From assembly GCA_045647525.1 (NCBI GenBank), contig JAZRMK010000048.1, positions 14,754 through 78,753 of the forward strand: a DNA stretch of 64,000 bases, in the 5' to 3' direction. Position 1 is the first letter of the stretch, and each line of letters begins with the position of its first letter. Positions 41,640 to 49,778 of the stretch are shown here, piece after piece. A program made the translations under genes and the position numbers. A model generated the notes under the pieces. The model made no database searches. It had not been told where the DNA came from and saw only the letters and a program-made list of their open reading frames with translations. This stretch comes from UMGS172 sp045647525 (lineage in GTDB: Bacteria > Bacillota > Clostridia > Oscillospirales > Acutalibacteraceae).

Positions 41640-42899
41640 ATGAAAATGAAATATAAACAGCTTTTTGAAAAAGCATATTCTCGTTTAAATGAACTTTATG
41701 GCGGAGAATATTCTACACCTGACATTACCATTTTGAGTCGCTTCTATCGAGAAAAAATGATTCTTGGCGAGAGTGATTTTTATATGCGTTACCTTGATTT
41801 TCTGAGTAGAGTCAGGGAAACAGCAAATCAAAAAGGCGAGCATATTTTTGTCAGAGGATCAGCGGGATCATCTTTTATTGCATATCTTTTGGGGGCAACA
41901 GATATCAACCCTTTGCCAAGACATGAGTACTGTCCACATTGTCACGCGACTAAATTTATCGGAACCGGCACTCCATTTGATAAGGCTCCGATAAGATGCT
42001 CTTGCGGAGCAGAGATCGAAACTGACGGTCATAATCTTCCGTTTGAGTCAAACCTTAAAAGTATATTGTCAGAACGTATTCAGGTCTGTGTTTCCCACGC
42101 ATTCTTTGACGAGGCGAAAACTATGATTCGTGACGAATTGTGGGACAAGGCGATTGTCACACTGACAGATGGAGATATTTCGCCCACGTGGTTCTGTATT
42201 CTCGATAAGGAGACCAATGAGTGTGGCGATTATTCGTTGAATGGGAACCGAGAGATTTTTGCAAACTTTCCAAGAATTACGCTTGTGCCTAAAAACGCGC
42301 TCGACAAATACCGTGAAATTGAAAAGGCTACGGGTTTCAAAATGAAAGATATTGGGTTCAATGAACAAAGTCTTGCGTTTTTTCATTTTATGGAATTTGA
42401 TATTGAAGGCGTACCTTACTTCGACAATGACTTTATAAAGGATATTTGGAATACAATAAATCCGCAAAGTTATGATGCTCTATTAAAACTTATAGGATTT
42501 GCTCATTCGACTAATATTTGGAAGAACAATGCGGAAACACTTTTTAATGAGCATAGACTCTCCCTTCGTGAGATTCCGGCATTCAGAGAAGAACTGTACG
42601 ATATGATCAGTGAGCGTCTGCGCCTACATGGCGTTCGTGATGAAGGATTTGCTTATGAGGTAACAGATAAAGCAATGCGAGGCCATTATGCCAAAACCGG
42701 AGGCGTTGACGAAGACACGGTGCTTGGTTTGTTAAGCATTGGTTTTGATATGGATTTTGTATTTTTCCTTTCTGAGATTAACTATATGTTTACGAAAGCA
42801 GAGGGAGTTACATATTTGCGTGAAGCGATTGCAATGATGTTTTACAAGATTAAATTTAATAAAGAGTATAATGAAATTATGTTGGCAAAAGCGGAATGA
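41640..42899 (+). CDS. Shortened PolC-like protein lacking polymerase active site
   Basis: The protein has about 419 residues. Its parts align in order with pieces of Gram-positive PolC: RGSAGSSFIAYLLGATDINP (PolC palm, RGSVGSS), a zinc-binding CPHCH...CSCG, GHNLPFE, then GVPYFDNDFIKDI, LLKLIGFAHSTNIWKNNAE (PolC LVRISGLSHGTDVW-NA), LREIPAFREELYDMI and INYMFTKAEG (PolC YMFPKAHA). The segment that should follow GH-IPFE with the catalytic PDID motif is replaced (SERIQVCVSHAFFDE). Exonuclease, OB and PHP domains are absent. It cannot be a normal polymerase. ATG 41640 or GTG 41637 may be used. Promoter C lies upstream. Confidence 0.7.
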   Translation: MKMKYKQLFEKAYSRLNELYGGEYSTPDITILSRFYREKMILGESDFYMRYLDFLSRVRETANQKGEHIFVRGSAGSSFIAYLLGATDINPLPRHEYCPHCHATKFIGTGTPFDKAPIRCSCGAEIETDGHNLPFESNLKSILSERIQVCVSHAFFDEAKTMIRDELWDKAIVTLTDGDISPTWFCILDKETNECGDYSLNGNREIFANFPRITLVPKNALDKYREIEKATGFKMKDIGFNEQSLAFFHFMEFDIEGVPYFDNDFIKDIWNTINPQSYDALLKLIGFAHSTNIWKNNAETLFNEHRLSLREIPAFREELYDMISERLRLHGVRDEGFAYEVTDKAMRGHYAKTGGVDEDTVLGLLSIGFDMDFVFFLSEINYMFTKAEGVTYLREAIAMMFYKIKFNKEYNEIMLAKAE

Positions 42900-42963
42900 A
42901 ATAGTGCAAAGTTGAGATTTGTCAGAATTTTTTTAAAAAATTTAAAACCAAACACAGTTTTGG

Positions 42964-42988
42964 TTCCCCTTATATTACGTAAGGGGAA
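42964..42988 (+). repeat. 9-bp inverted repeat in the leader of the zinc-finger lipoprotein
   Basis: TTCCCCTTA (42964-42972) and TAAGGGGAA (42980-42988) are perfect complements with a 7-base loop, 30 bp before the gene. It may be an operator or leader hairpin. Confidence 0.5.
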
Positions 42989-43018
42989 ACCCGGATTAAA
43001 TTTTAAGGAGTTTTTGAA

Positions 43019-43669
43019 ATGAAAAAAATTATCGCACTAGCATTGGCTATTATGATGGTGTTCTCTTTTGTCGCATGCACCGATTCAGACTCGACCCGAG
43101 ATAAAGGTCGCGGCAAGTCTTCGGACCGCGAAACCGTTTCTGTCAAGGAATGTGTTGCCGCAGTTCTTAACGCTGAAAACACCGAAGAGCTAAAACCCTA
43201 TATTTCTTCATACACTGATGAATACGCCGAGCAGATTATGGAAGCCTACCCCAACGACGACTACAAAGTTTCGGTTGAAAAATTGGGCAAATTTGAGGAG
43301 TTTGAGGTATATTGCTGCTCCATCACTTCTGCTTCCGACCCCGATTACTCAAACAAGTTTGTCAGCCCCTTCAAAAAGACCGATGACGGCTATTTGATGG
43401 AATGTGATGCTGACGTGTTAAACAGAATCGCTTCTGACTGCGTATGCGGCACCTGCAACGGTACCGGTTCTCTGACAACCGGTGCAAACACCTGCGGCAT
43501 TTGCGCAGGCACCGGCGTTCAGTACTTCCCCAACGCATATTTCGATGCGGCACTGCAAATGTGGATGGGTGAAACGAGAGCTTGCTCGGGTTGTGCTGGA
43601 GCAGGAAGTTTCGGCGGCACTTCTACCGTTTGCCCCACCTGCAACGGCTCATGTCTTGTGTTCGATTGA
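43019..43669 (+). CDS. Lipoprotein with DnaJ-type CxxCxGxG zinc-finger region
   Basis: The protein has 216 residues. The signal peptide ends in a lipobox (FVAC, Cys19). Residues 35-130 form a helical and beta domain. The C terminus carries four cysteine motifs, CGTCNGTG, CGICAGTG, CSGCAGAG and CPTCNGSC, arranged like the DnaJ central zinc-binding region. There is no J domain. A DnaJ-like zinc module on the outside of the cell is unusual. The target is unknown. Confidence 0.82.
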   Translation: MKKIIALALAIMMVFSFVACTDSDSTRDKGRGKSSDRETVSVKECVAAVLNAENTEELKPYISSYTDEYAEQIMEAYPNDDYKVSVEKLGKFEEFEVYCCSITSASDPDYSNKFVSPFKKTDDGYLMECDADVLNRIASDCVCGTCNGTGSLTTGANTCGICAGTGVQYFPNAYFDAALQMWMGETRACSGCAGAGSFGGTSTVCPTCNGSCLVFD

Positions 43670-43685
43670 TAAAGGTGTAAATTAT

Positions 43686-43728
43686 AAAAAGACTGATGTT
43701 TTGGGGTTTCCAAAACATCAGTCTTTTT
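43686..43728 (+). terminator. Bidirectional terminator
   Basis: AAAAAGACTGATGTTTTGG and its complement form a 19-bp stem with T runs on both strands. The XRE gene's stop codon lies within it. Confidence 0.9.
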
Positions 43729-43924
43729 TATCTGTTCTGTTTAAAATATAATCGACCGAAACACCGTGAAAATCGGCAAGCTTTATCAAAATCTCGGTCG
43801 GTATATCCAATTCGCCTCGTTCATAATTACTGTAAACTCGTTGACTGCAAGAGAGTATTTCACCCATCTGCTTTTGCGTCAGGTCACGGTCTTCCCTTAA
43901 ATCACGAATTCTGCGATATTGCAT
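43718..43924 (-). CDS. XRE-family (Cro/C1-type) regulator
   Basis: The protein has 68 residues and consists of one HTH_3 domain: RIRDLREDRDLTQKQMGEIL, SQRVYSNYERGELDIPTEILIKLADFHGVSVDYIL. AGGTGAATGT precedes the ATG. It is divergent from the promoter at 43980, whose spacer contains a dyad, so it probably represses that promoter. Confidence 0.9.
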   Translation of the reverse strand: MQYRRIRDLREDRDLTQKQMGEILSCSQRVYSNYERGELDIPTEILIKLADFHGVSVDYILNRTDKKD

Positions 43925-43979
43925 ACATTCACCTCAACATACGTTATGTAATAATTATAATTTTGCATGTAAACAGCTA

Positions 43980-44008
43980 TTGACATTTAGCGTAAATTCC
44001 GCTAAAAT
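43980..44008 (+). promoter_or_regulatory. Promoter with dyad operator in its spacer
   Basis: TTGACA (43980-43985), 17 bp, TAAAAT (44003-44008). TTTAGCG (43986-43992) and CGCTAAA (44000-44006) form a perfect 7-bp dyad in the spacer, as expected for a small XRE repressor encoded 56 bp away. Confidence 0.75.
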
Positions 44009-44014
44009 CAACGT

Positions 44015-44101
44015 ATGAACCCGTCTTTAAAGACTGTTTTTAAAGCGGTTTTTAAATTCCTTAAAGGATTCATTTTGAAAATCCGCGAGATTTTGATTTG
44101 A
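44015..44101 (+). CDS. Possible leaderless 28-residue cationic amphipathic peptide
   Basis: ATG lies six bases after the -10 hexamer, at the expected transcription start, so translation would be leaderless. The peptide begins MNPSLKTVFKAVFKFLKG and ends KIREILI. Lysines at 6, 10, 14, 17 and 22 fall on one helix face, and Leu/Val/Phe/Ile fill the other. Such peptides include small membrane toxins, signalling peptides and bacteriocins. Chance cannot be excluded because the frame is short. Confidence 0.4.
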   Translation: MNPSLKTVFKAVFKFLKGFILKIREILI

Positions 44102-44134
44102 CGTTTTGCTTGATAACATAAAGTCAAAACAGCA

Positions 44135-44153
44135 GTGCTACGTAAAGTAGCAC
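44135..44153 (+). repeat. Hairpin in leader of zinc-ribbon membrane protein
   Basis: GTGCTAC, GTAAA, GTAGCAC is perfect, about 90 bp before the downstream gene. The stretch 44102-44239 also holds TATAAT (44164) and TTGACT (44172), out of order for one promoter. Confidence 0.45.
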
Positions 44154-44239
44154 GACGAAACACCCTATAATATTGACTTTTTCGGCTGTTGAATCTAAAC
44201 TTATTTTGTAGGAAAAATCGTTATTTAGGAGGAATTATT

Positions 44240-45553
44240 ATGAAACACTGTACTAACTGCGGCAAAGAATTTGGAGAAGGTTCTTTATTCTGCGACATTT
44301 GCGGTTTGAAGTTGACCGAGATTGCCAACCCGGCAGCCGTTCCTGCATCAGAAATTGCTGATAAGCCTGTTGCTGAGGGTGTTCCTGAAACTGCTGCCGA
44401 AGTAGTTGAAGAGACCATCGAAGAAACTGTGCCCAACCCCTCAAAACTTGTCGTTGAAACCGAGAAACCACAGACTAAACTCACTAAGATATACAAAAAG
44501 CTCGGCAAGAAGGCTATTGCCATAATTCTTGCAGCTGCCATTCTTTTGGGCACCGTTACCGCCGGTTTCTTAACCGAGTGGTTTGGTCTTGCAGGCGGTC
44601 CTTTGGGTAAGCTTATGTCGGCCGTACGCAAAACCGTTGCCGCAGGCAGTATGACTATTAAAATAACCGAAACAATTGATTCTGATTCGCAAACTTATAG
44701 CTTCCGTGTCAATGTAGATACAAAGAAGAAGAGTTTCAAAGTTTTAGGCGGTGAAAAAGGCGATGATAGCTTACACTATATCACCGAAGAACACTGTTAC
44801 TACACCGGCAATGATTTTTATAAAGACAAAGACGAAATGGACACAGATTTTATAAAATCTGCCTTTGACGTATATAACGCGGTATTTAAAAAGAAGAATG
44901 CCGATTGGGATGATGTTGTTGAAAATATGTACCTCGAAGACTATGTCAAAGATGATGAGGTGCAGGATTTCTTAAAGACCTTGCGCAAGGATTACCTTAA
45001 TGATAAGGAATGGTTAGAAGACGAACTCGGTTTTGAAAAGAAATCTTCCGGTGGTGTTACCACCTATTCCTTCGAGGTAAAATGGAAGGACCTGTTCAAA
45101 GAACTCGCCAAGATAGCAGACGACAGTGATGCTGTAAGAAAAGACGGCGTAACAATATTGAAAGACTTGGCAGAAGACTGGCAAGAAGACGAAGGATTTG
45201 CGCTTTCCATAGATGTAAAAGGCGGCAAAGTAATCGGTGCAACACTCGAGTTGGACGAAGGTGACTGGTCTAAAGAATACGAAATCGAGATCACCGATAT
45301 CGGCAAGTCAAAGATTTCCAACGATGAAATCGAGGAAATTACCGACGATGTAGAAAACTGGTATGTTGCTCACACCTGCCCCGAATGCAACACACTAATG
45401 GAAGTCGATCCCAGCCATGATGACATTTGCTATTCTTGTATGACAAAATGTGATATGTGCAGCAATTATGCAAGAGATAAGTATTCCTATTACAGCTATT
45501 ATTACGGATATATGTCTATTTGTGAGAATTGCTACAAACATTACGTAAATTAA
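44240..45553 (+). CDS. Zinc-ribbon membrane protein with C-terminal cysteine cluster
   Basis: The protein has 437 residues. The zinc ribbon CTNCG...CDICG (4-22) is followed by a Glu/Val/Pro linker, a membrane helix near 92-112 (AIAIILAAAILLGTV), a large extracellular part (lipoprotein-sensor-like, many Asp/Lys), and a final cysteine cluster CPEC...CYSC...CDMC...CENC. Start 44240 has GGAGGAATT upstream. It shares design with the protein at 57806-59749. Confidence 0.75.
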   Translation: MKHCTNCGKEFGEGSLFCDICGLKLTEIANPAAVPASEIADKPVAEGVPETAAEVVEETIEETVPNPSKLVVETEKPQTKLTKIYKKLGKKAIAIILAAAILLGTVTAGFLTEWFGLAGGPLGKLMSAVRKTVAAGSMTIKITETIDSDSQTYSFRVNVDTKKKSFKVLGGEKGDDSLHYITEEHCYYTGNDFYKDKDEMDTDFIKSAFDVYNAVFKKKNADWDDVVENMYLEDYVKDDEVQDFLKTLRKDYLNDKEWLEDELGFEKKSSGGVTTYSFEVKWKDLFKELAKIADDSDAVRKDGVTILKDLAEDWQEDEGFALSIDVKGGKVIGATLELDEGDWSKEYEIEITDIGKSKISNDEIEEITDDVENWYVAHTCPECNTLMEVDPSHDDICYSCMTKCDMCSNYARDKYSYYSYYYGYMSICENCYKHYVN

Positions 45554-45566
45554 CAGCAACATACAT

Positions 45567-45600
45567 AAACCCCTTTACTCGAAAGAGTGAAGGGGTTTTC
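45567..45600 (+). terminator. Terminator
   Basis: AAACCCCTTTACTC, GAAA, GAGTGAAGGGGTTTT hairpin with T run. Confidence 0.85.
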
Positions 45601-45675
45601 TGTTGCTGTTATTTATACTTTGATGATAGAATCACTTGCTTTGCCTCAGAATATAGAGCGTGGAGGTTTTGGTGT

Positions 45676-47985
45676 TTACACTGCCTTTTCCAGTATCGCG
45701 GCGAAGACGGTTATATCATCATCATGACCATCACTGCGTCTACGCCTTGCCGCCGTTGCGATTTTTTCCGACAACTGCTTTGCTCCGCCACCGCGCCATG
45801 ATTCGATTTCTGCGCAGATCCAGTCGGTGCCGTCGGTCGTAACTCCGTCCGACACCATAATGAGAATGTCATCCTCTTTTAAGGTCACCACCGCTTTATC
45901 AAAACCAACCTCGTTTAAAATTCCCGCAGGCAAGGTTTTGCATTCTGCTCTGCCCGTTCTTCCGTTTCGGCGCACAAGGGTGGGTGCCGCACCGGCTTTG
46001 AGCAGTTCTGTTTTTCCGCTGAAAAGGTCAATGCAGGAGATATCGAGCGTTGCCAGTGATTCGTCGCTTGATGTAAAAAGCATCGCAGAGTTCACCATCT
46101 TCAATGGGCTGTCGTAGCCGAAGCCTCCTTTATGCAGTCGTTCAGCCAATCCCGCAGTCATCGCCGAATCGACCGCAGCCCTTCCACCACTGCCCATTCC
46201 GTCACTTAAAATAACTACCAAACGGCCTCTGCCGTCGAAAAAATGCCGGCAGGTATCTCCGCAGAGTTTGTTCTTGCCCTGATTAAACTGGGTGCAGTAG
46301 CAGTCGACAGAAAAGACCGCCTTTTCGGTCGCGGTGATGTAATATGCTCTGCCTGAACGGGTTATTTCGGGCGGTTCAAATTCACGCTCGCAAACCTCTT
46401 CTATCCGTTCTAAAACGCGCGCTCGGTTAATGGGCATTTCGGGTGCTTCTCGTAGTTTGATTTCAACCGTTATTCGTGAGAATTTATCTACCACGCAGCT
46501 ACATTCGTCTGCCCTTAAATCCAACTCTCTCAACGCGGCGGCAACTCTGTTTGCGAGGGCAATATCATACCTTTGGGCAGTGCGAAACTCCTCCGACAAC
46601 TCCCCCAGCATATCGGCAACACCGGTCATCTGGTCCGATACCACGCTTCGCATTTCCGAAACTCTTTTTTCCGCCGAGACTGCGCTTAAAAAGTCTGTGT
46701 AATAACGGCATAACGATGCCTCAAAGCGCTCGGGTCTTAAACATTTTTCGCGAAACTCGTCAGGCACATCGGCAAGCTCTAACGGTCGGCAAGACCTTAT
46801 TGCCTCGCAGAAACCTAAAACAGCATCAACGGTTGTTTTTCGGTTCTTCTCCCAACAGTTGAGCATAAAGGTACATCCTCGGCACGCGTCATTTTCAACA
46901 TCGTGTAAAACATTGACGAAATTAGGCTTTTTTGCAAGACTCAAACACCTCGACACATCTTCAACTGTTTCGGAAACTCCCTTTAAAGCCGCCGAAGCAA
47001 AGCCCAATCGCATTGTCAACGTTCTTCTTAATCCTGCTGTATCGGGCGTGATGACACGCGGATTCAAAACACTACCCATTCTTGCGGAAATCTTTCGCGG
47101 CACTATCAGGAAAATGACACTTGCTAATATTGATTCCAACAGTGACGACACTGAAACTGCCGAGCCGGAAGAAACAATTACCCACATCAGACAAACCGAA
47201 GGAGGACAAATCGCCGCCATCAGTTTCCCCAAACTGCAAAATGCACCCGTTACGAGCCCTGTTATCGACAAAATAAATGCAGTTTCGACACTTTGCCCAG
47301 ACACAACACTTGCAAACCCGACCGAAAGTGACGCAATAGCCGAAGCACCTGCTCTGCCATAACGCGCAGCGAACAATATCAGTAATATGCCAAAAGTTTT
47401 GCCTACGGACAGGCCCGCTACCTCAACATTTATTACCGACATCAAGCCTAAACTTACGGCAATCAGTGTAGAGGCGGTTTGCTCTTGTGTCAACCCTGCA
47501 ATCTTTTCCCATTTTATTGCAGTTGCTCTGCGTATAAAGTATGCTCCGCCCCCTGCAAGCAGACCTTCCGACACCCCTAATATGCCTTCTTTTAAAAACG
47601 ACTGTCCTGCCGCCGCAACACCTACACCCGACACAACGGTTGCCGCAACAACGCCTGACCAAAGCGGATTTTTGAAAACAGGTTTTACTCCGCTTAATAT
47701 AAATCTTATCGCGACGATTGCAATTAAAGCCGCCGCATATTTAAATGCTGATACCGAAAAGGGCGGAAATATGTATCCAAAAAACGCACCCAATGCCGTT
47801 GAAAACATATACTTCATCGGCAACCCTGCCGTTATTGCAGCACCCAGCGGTGCTATTCCGCCCCAGAGTGTTGTTCTTGACATTAAAAATCCGAAAATCA
47901 ACGATACTATATGATATACAATAGCGCCCAACCGTTCACCCGCATCTTCAAATACCACAGTTTTTGCGTTTGCCATTTCCTTCAT
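45676..47985 (-). CDS. spoIIE: Stage II sporulation protein E
   Basis: The protein has 769 residues. About ten membrane helices occupy residues 20-300. A central region with C-rich part (DACRGCTFMLNCWEKN) precedes a PP2C phosphatase domain with VILSDGMGSGGRAAVDSA, and later ILIMVSDGVTTDG and HDDDITVFAA. SpoIIE dephosphorylates SpoIIAA and so activates sigma-F in the forespore. The promoter with a 22-bp spacer lies just upstream. Confidence 0.95.
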   Translation of the reverse strand: MKEMANAKTVVFEDAGERLGAIVYHIVSLIFGFLMSRTTLWGGIAPLGAAITAGLPMKYMFSTALGAFFGYIFPPFSVSAFKYAAALIAIVAIRFILSGVKPVFKNPLWSGVVAATVVSGVGVAAAGQSFLKEGILGVSEGLLAGGGAYFIRRATAIKWEKIAGLTQEQTASTLIAVSLGLMSVINVEVAGLSVGKTFGILLILFAARYGRAGASAIASLSVGFASVVSGQSVETAFILSITGLVTGAFCSLGKLMAAICPPSVCLMWVIVSSGSAVSVSSLLESILASVIFLIVPRKISARMGSVLNPRVITPDTAGLRRTLTMRLGFASAALKGVSETVEDVSRCLSLAKKPNFVNVLHDVENDACRGCTFMLNCWEKNRKTTVDAVLGFCEAIRSCRPLELADVPDEFREKCLRPERFEASLCRYYTDFLSAVSAEKRVSEMRSVVSDQMTGVADMLGELSEEFRTAQRYDIALANRVAAALRELDLRADECSCVVDKFSRITVEIKLREAPEMPINRARVLERIEEVCEREFEPPEITRSGRAYYITATEKAVFSVDCYCTQFNQGKNKLCGDTCRHFFDGRGRLVVILSDGMGSGGRAAVDSAMTAGLAERLHKGGFGYDSPLKMVNSAMLFTSSDESLATLDISCIDLFSGKTELLKAGAAPTLVRRNGRTGRAECKTLPAGILNEVGFDKAVVTLKEDDILIMVSDGVTTDGTDWICAEIESWRGGGAKQLSEKIATAARRRRSDGHDDDITVFAAILEKAV

Positions 47986-48018
47986 TTTTCACAGTCCTTT
48001 ACATAATCCGTCACGGGT

Positions 48019-48052
48019 ATTATACGGCAATATGTTTGACACAAAGTGTCAC
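48019..48052 (-). promoter_or_regulatory. Spo0A-type spoIIE promoter candidate
   Basis: On the minus strand GTGACA (48047-48052) and TATAAT (48019-48024) are 22 bp apart, the unusual long spacing known for Spo0A-activated sigma-A promoters of spoIIG and spoIIE. The spacer holds TGTCAAA, one mismatch from the 0A box TGTCGAA. TGACACAAAGTGTCA (48037-48051, plus strand) is a perfect dyad. Confidence 0.6.
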
Positions 48053-48208
48053 ACTGTGCTTAATATTTTTGATTTGTTTTGGCATAAAATGACTTTTAAT
48101 AGAAAGTTTTGGCGTAATTATAAAATTTGCAAAATTTAAGACAAAAAAAGCATAATTCGCCCTTATTCCGAAAAAATAACAAAGAACAATTTTTTTGAGG
48201 TGAATTTT

Positions 48209-48385
48209 ATGAAAAGATGTATGAGTTTTGCCAAAGGTATGGCTTGGGGAATACTTGCAGGTATCAGCGTTGCGGTTGCAGTGAAGTGTGTTTGTTCTAA
48301 AAGCCGCCGAATGAGAAAATGTACCAATCGCGCCGCCAGAACCGTTTCGGGAATAATGGACGACATACAGGAACTTTTGAGATAA
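48209..48385 (+). CDS. Small membrane protein
   Basis: The protein has 58 residues with one membrane helix (GMAWGILAGISVAVAVKC) and a basic tail ending IMDDIQELLR, like YtxH/YtrH-type short proteins. GAGGTG precedes the ATG at 48209. It lies one base from the TSUP gene and may share its transcript. Confidence 0.7.
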   Translation: MKRCMSFAKGMAWGILAGISVAVAVKCVCSKSRRMRKCTNRAARTVSGIMDDIQELLR

Positions 48386-48386
48386 A

Positions 48387-48758
48387 GTGAAGAATTTAAA
48401 GAAAAGCAGAAAGTCACTCTTCCTTTTTTCAGGCGGAGTGACGGCAGGGTTCTTGAACGGTCTTTTCGGTGCAGGCGGAGGCTTGGTTGCCGTACCGCTT
48501 TTAAAATCGTCGGGGCTTGACCGCAAAACTGCCCACGCCAACTCGGTTGCGGTTATTGCACCGCTGTCGGTTTTGAGTGCATCACTCTACATTTTAAATG
48601 GCTCGGTCACAGTAGCCGACGCCGTTCCTTACATTCCGTCAGGTGTTGTCGGAGCTGTGACAGGTGCTCTGCTGCTACGAAAGATCCCCTCCGGAACATT
48701 GCGACGCATTTTCGGAATTTTTATTCTTATTGCGGGAGTGAGGCTCTTACTGAAATGA
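48387..48758 (+). CDS. TSUP (TauE/SafE) permease, N-terminal half as separate gene
   Basis: The protein has 123 residues with about four helices. The motif AGFLNGLFGAGGGLVAVPLL is the first TSUP repeat. Start is GTG 48387. Full TSUP transporters have 240-270 residues; the next gene supplies the second repeat, with a 4-base overlap. The two probably form a heterodimeric anion or sulfur-compound transporter. Confidence 0.8.
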   Translation: MKNLKKSRKSLFLFSGGVTAGFLNGLFGAGGGLVAVPLLKSSGLDRKTAHANSVAVIAPLSVLSASLYILNGSVTVADAVPYIPSGVVGAVTGALLLRKIPSGTLRRIFGIFILIAGVRLLLK

Positions 48759-49165
48759 GTTTGCTTACCATTATTGCAGGTTTTATTTCAGGCTTTGTCG
48801 GAAGTTTGGGATTGGGCGGCGGTGGCATACTGCTAATGTACTTTTCGCTCTTCACCGATATCGCACCGCAAAAGGCAGGCGGTATAAATCTTCTTGCCTT
48901 CTTGCCTGTCGGCACGGTTGCTGTCATCACCTACACTTTCAAAAATATGATAAAATGGAAAACCGTCCTAAATGTGATTTTGGGTGGCATAATCGGTGTG
49001 GGAGTTGGGGTGATGCTCAACAGTATGATAGACACATTTTATCTATCAAAAATATTTGCAGCCGGACTCATCGTGTTTGGGTTAACACAAGTAATACCGT
49101 TTAAAGTTTTAAAGGAATTCTTTAAAACTCGCCATTCCTCCCCCACCGAAAATGACACTTTATGA
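48755..49165 (+). CDS. TSUP (TauE/SafE) permease, C-terminal half as separate gene
   Basis: The protein has 136 residues and about four helices, with ISGFVGSLGLGGGGILLMYF and the repeat end GVMLNSMID. It overlaps the preceding half-size gene by four bases (ATGA). No broken full-length frame is needed to explain it, since both genes have their own starts. Confidence 0.8.
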   Translation: MSLLTIIAGFISGFVGSLGLGGGGILLMYFSLFTDIAPQKAGGINLLAFLPVGTVAVITYTFKNMIKWKTVLNVILGGIIGVGVGVMLNSMIDTFYLSKIFAAGLIVFGLTQVIPFKVLKEFFKTRHSSPTENDTL

Positions 49166-49186
49166 GTGCCATTTCTCATCAAATAC

Positions 49187-49222
49187 AAAAACCTCCGAAG
49201 AGCAACACTTCGGAGGTTTTTT
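49187..49222 (+). terminator. Terminator after TSUP pair
   Basis: AAAAACCTCCGAAG and CTTCGGAGGTTTTT hairpin with T run. Confidence 0.9.
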
Positions 49223-49310
49223 ATTACGCATTTGTTTATTTACAGTCAAATTTTCTTTTGCGCTGATTGGCAGTCATTAAATCAGAAGGCTTTACGACTT
49301 CTGTTCGGTT

Positions 49311-49766
49311 TTAAAGTTCACCGAACTCTCTCAATGTGCGGAGATAGAGGTGCGCTTCTTTTCCGTCTTCCTTTTTATAAGTACGTTCTTTTTCGTATCC
49401 CAGTTTTTCGTGCAATTTTATGCTTGCAATATTGTCGGAAACAACGTCAGCAACGGCTATGGTGTAATCCTTTTCGCACATCAAAGAGCAAACAGCTATC
49501 ATAGCTTCAAACCCGTAACCTTTATGACGCTCAGACTCCAAAATTTCAGGTCCAATGCTCACAATACAGTCGGTGTGCGAGCAAACATTCATTACACCTA
49601 TGCATTTATTGCCCTCGAACACCAAAAACATTTCGAAATACTTTCCATCGTGCAAGCGCTCGACCGATTCCTCGATCATTTTCTGCTTTTCCTCCAAGGT
49701 CATTTTGCCATACGAAAAGCCGTCAAGACACTTTATATCCTTTTTGGTTATAGGCCGAAGTTCCAC
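49311..49766 (-). CDS. GNAT-family N-acetyltransferase
   Basis: The protein has 151 residues. Motif A-like segment ERHKGYGFEAMIAVCSLMCE and motif B NIASIKLHEKLGYEKERTY define the acetyl-CoA fold. The substrate is unknown. The start is GTG with AGGAGA upstream. Confidence 0.88.
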   Translation of the reverse strand: MELRPITKKDIKCLDGFSYGKMTLEEKQKMIEESVERLHDGKYFEMFLVFEGNKCIGVMNVCSHTDCIVSIGPEILESERHKGYGFEAMIAVCSLMCEKDYTIAVADVVSDNIASIKLHEKLGYEKERTYKKEDGKEAHLYLRTLREFGEL

Positions 49767-49778
49767 TATAATTCTCCT

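Noticed and set aside
46430..47914. Long open frames on the plus strand opposite spoIIE
   Set aside because: They are antisense shadows of the spoIIE codon pattern; no start signals or recognisable domains.
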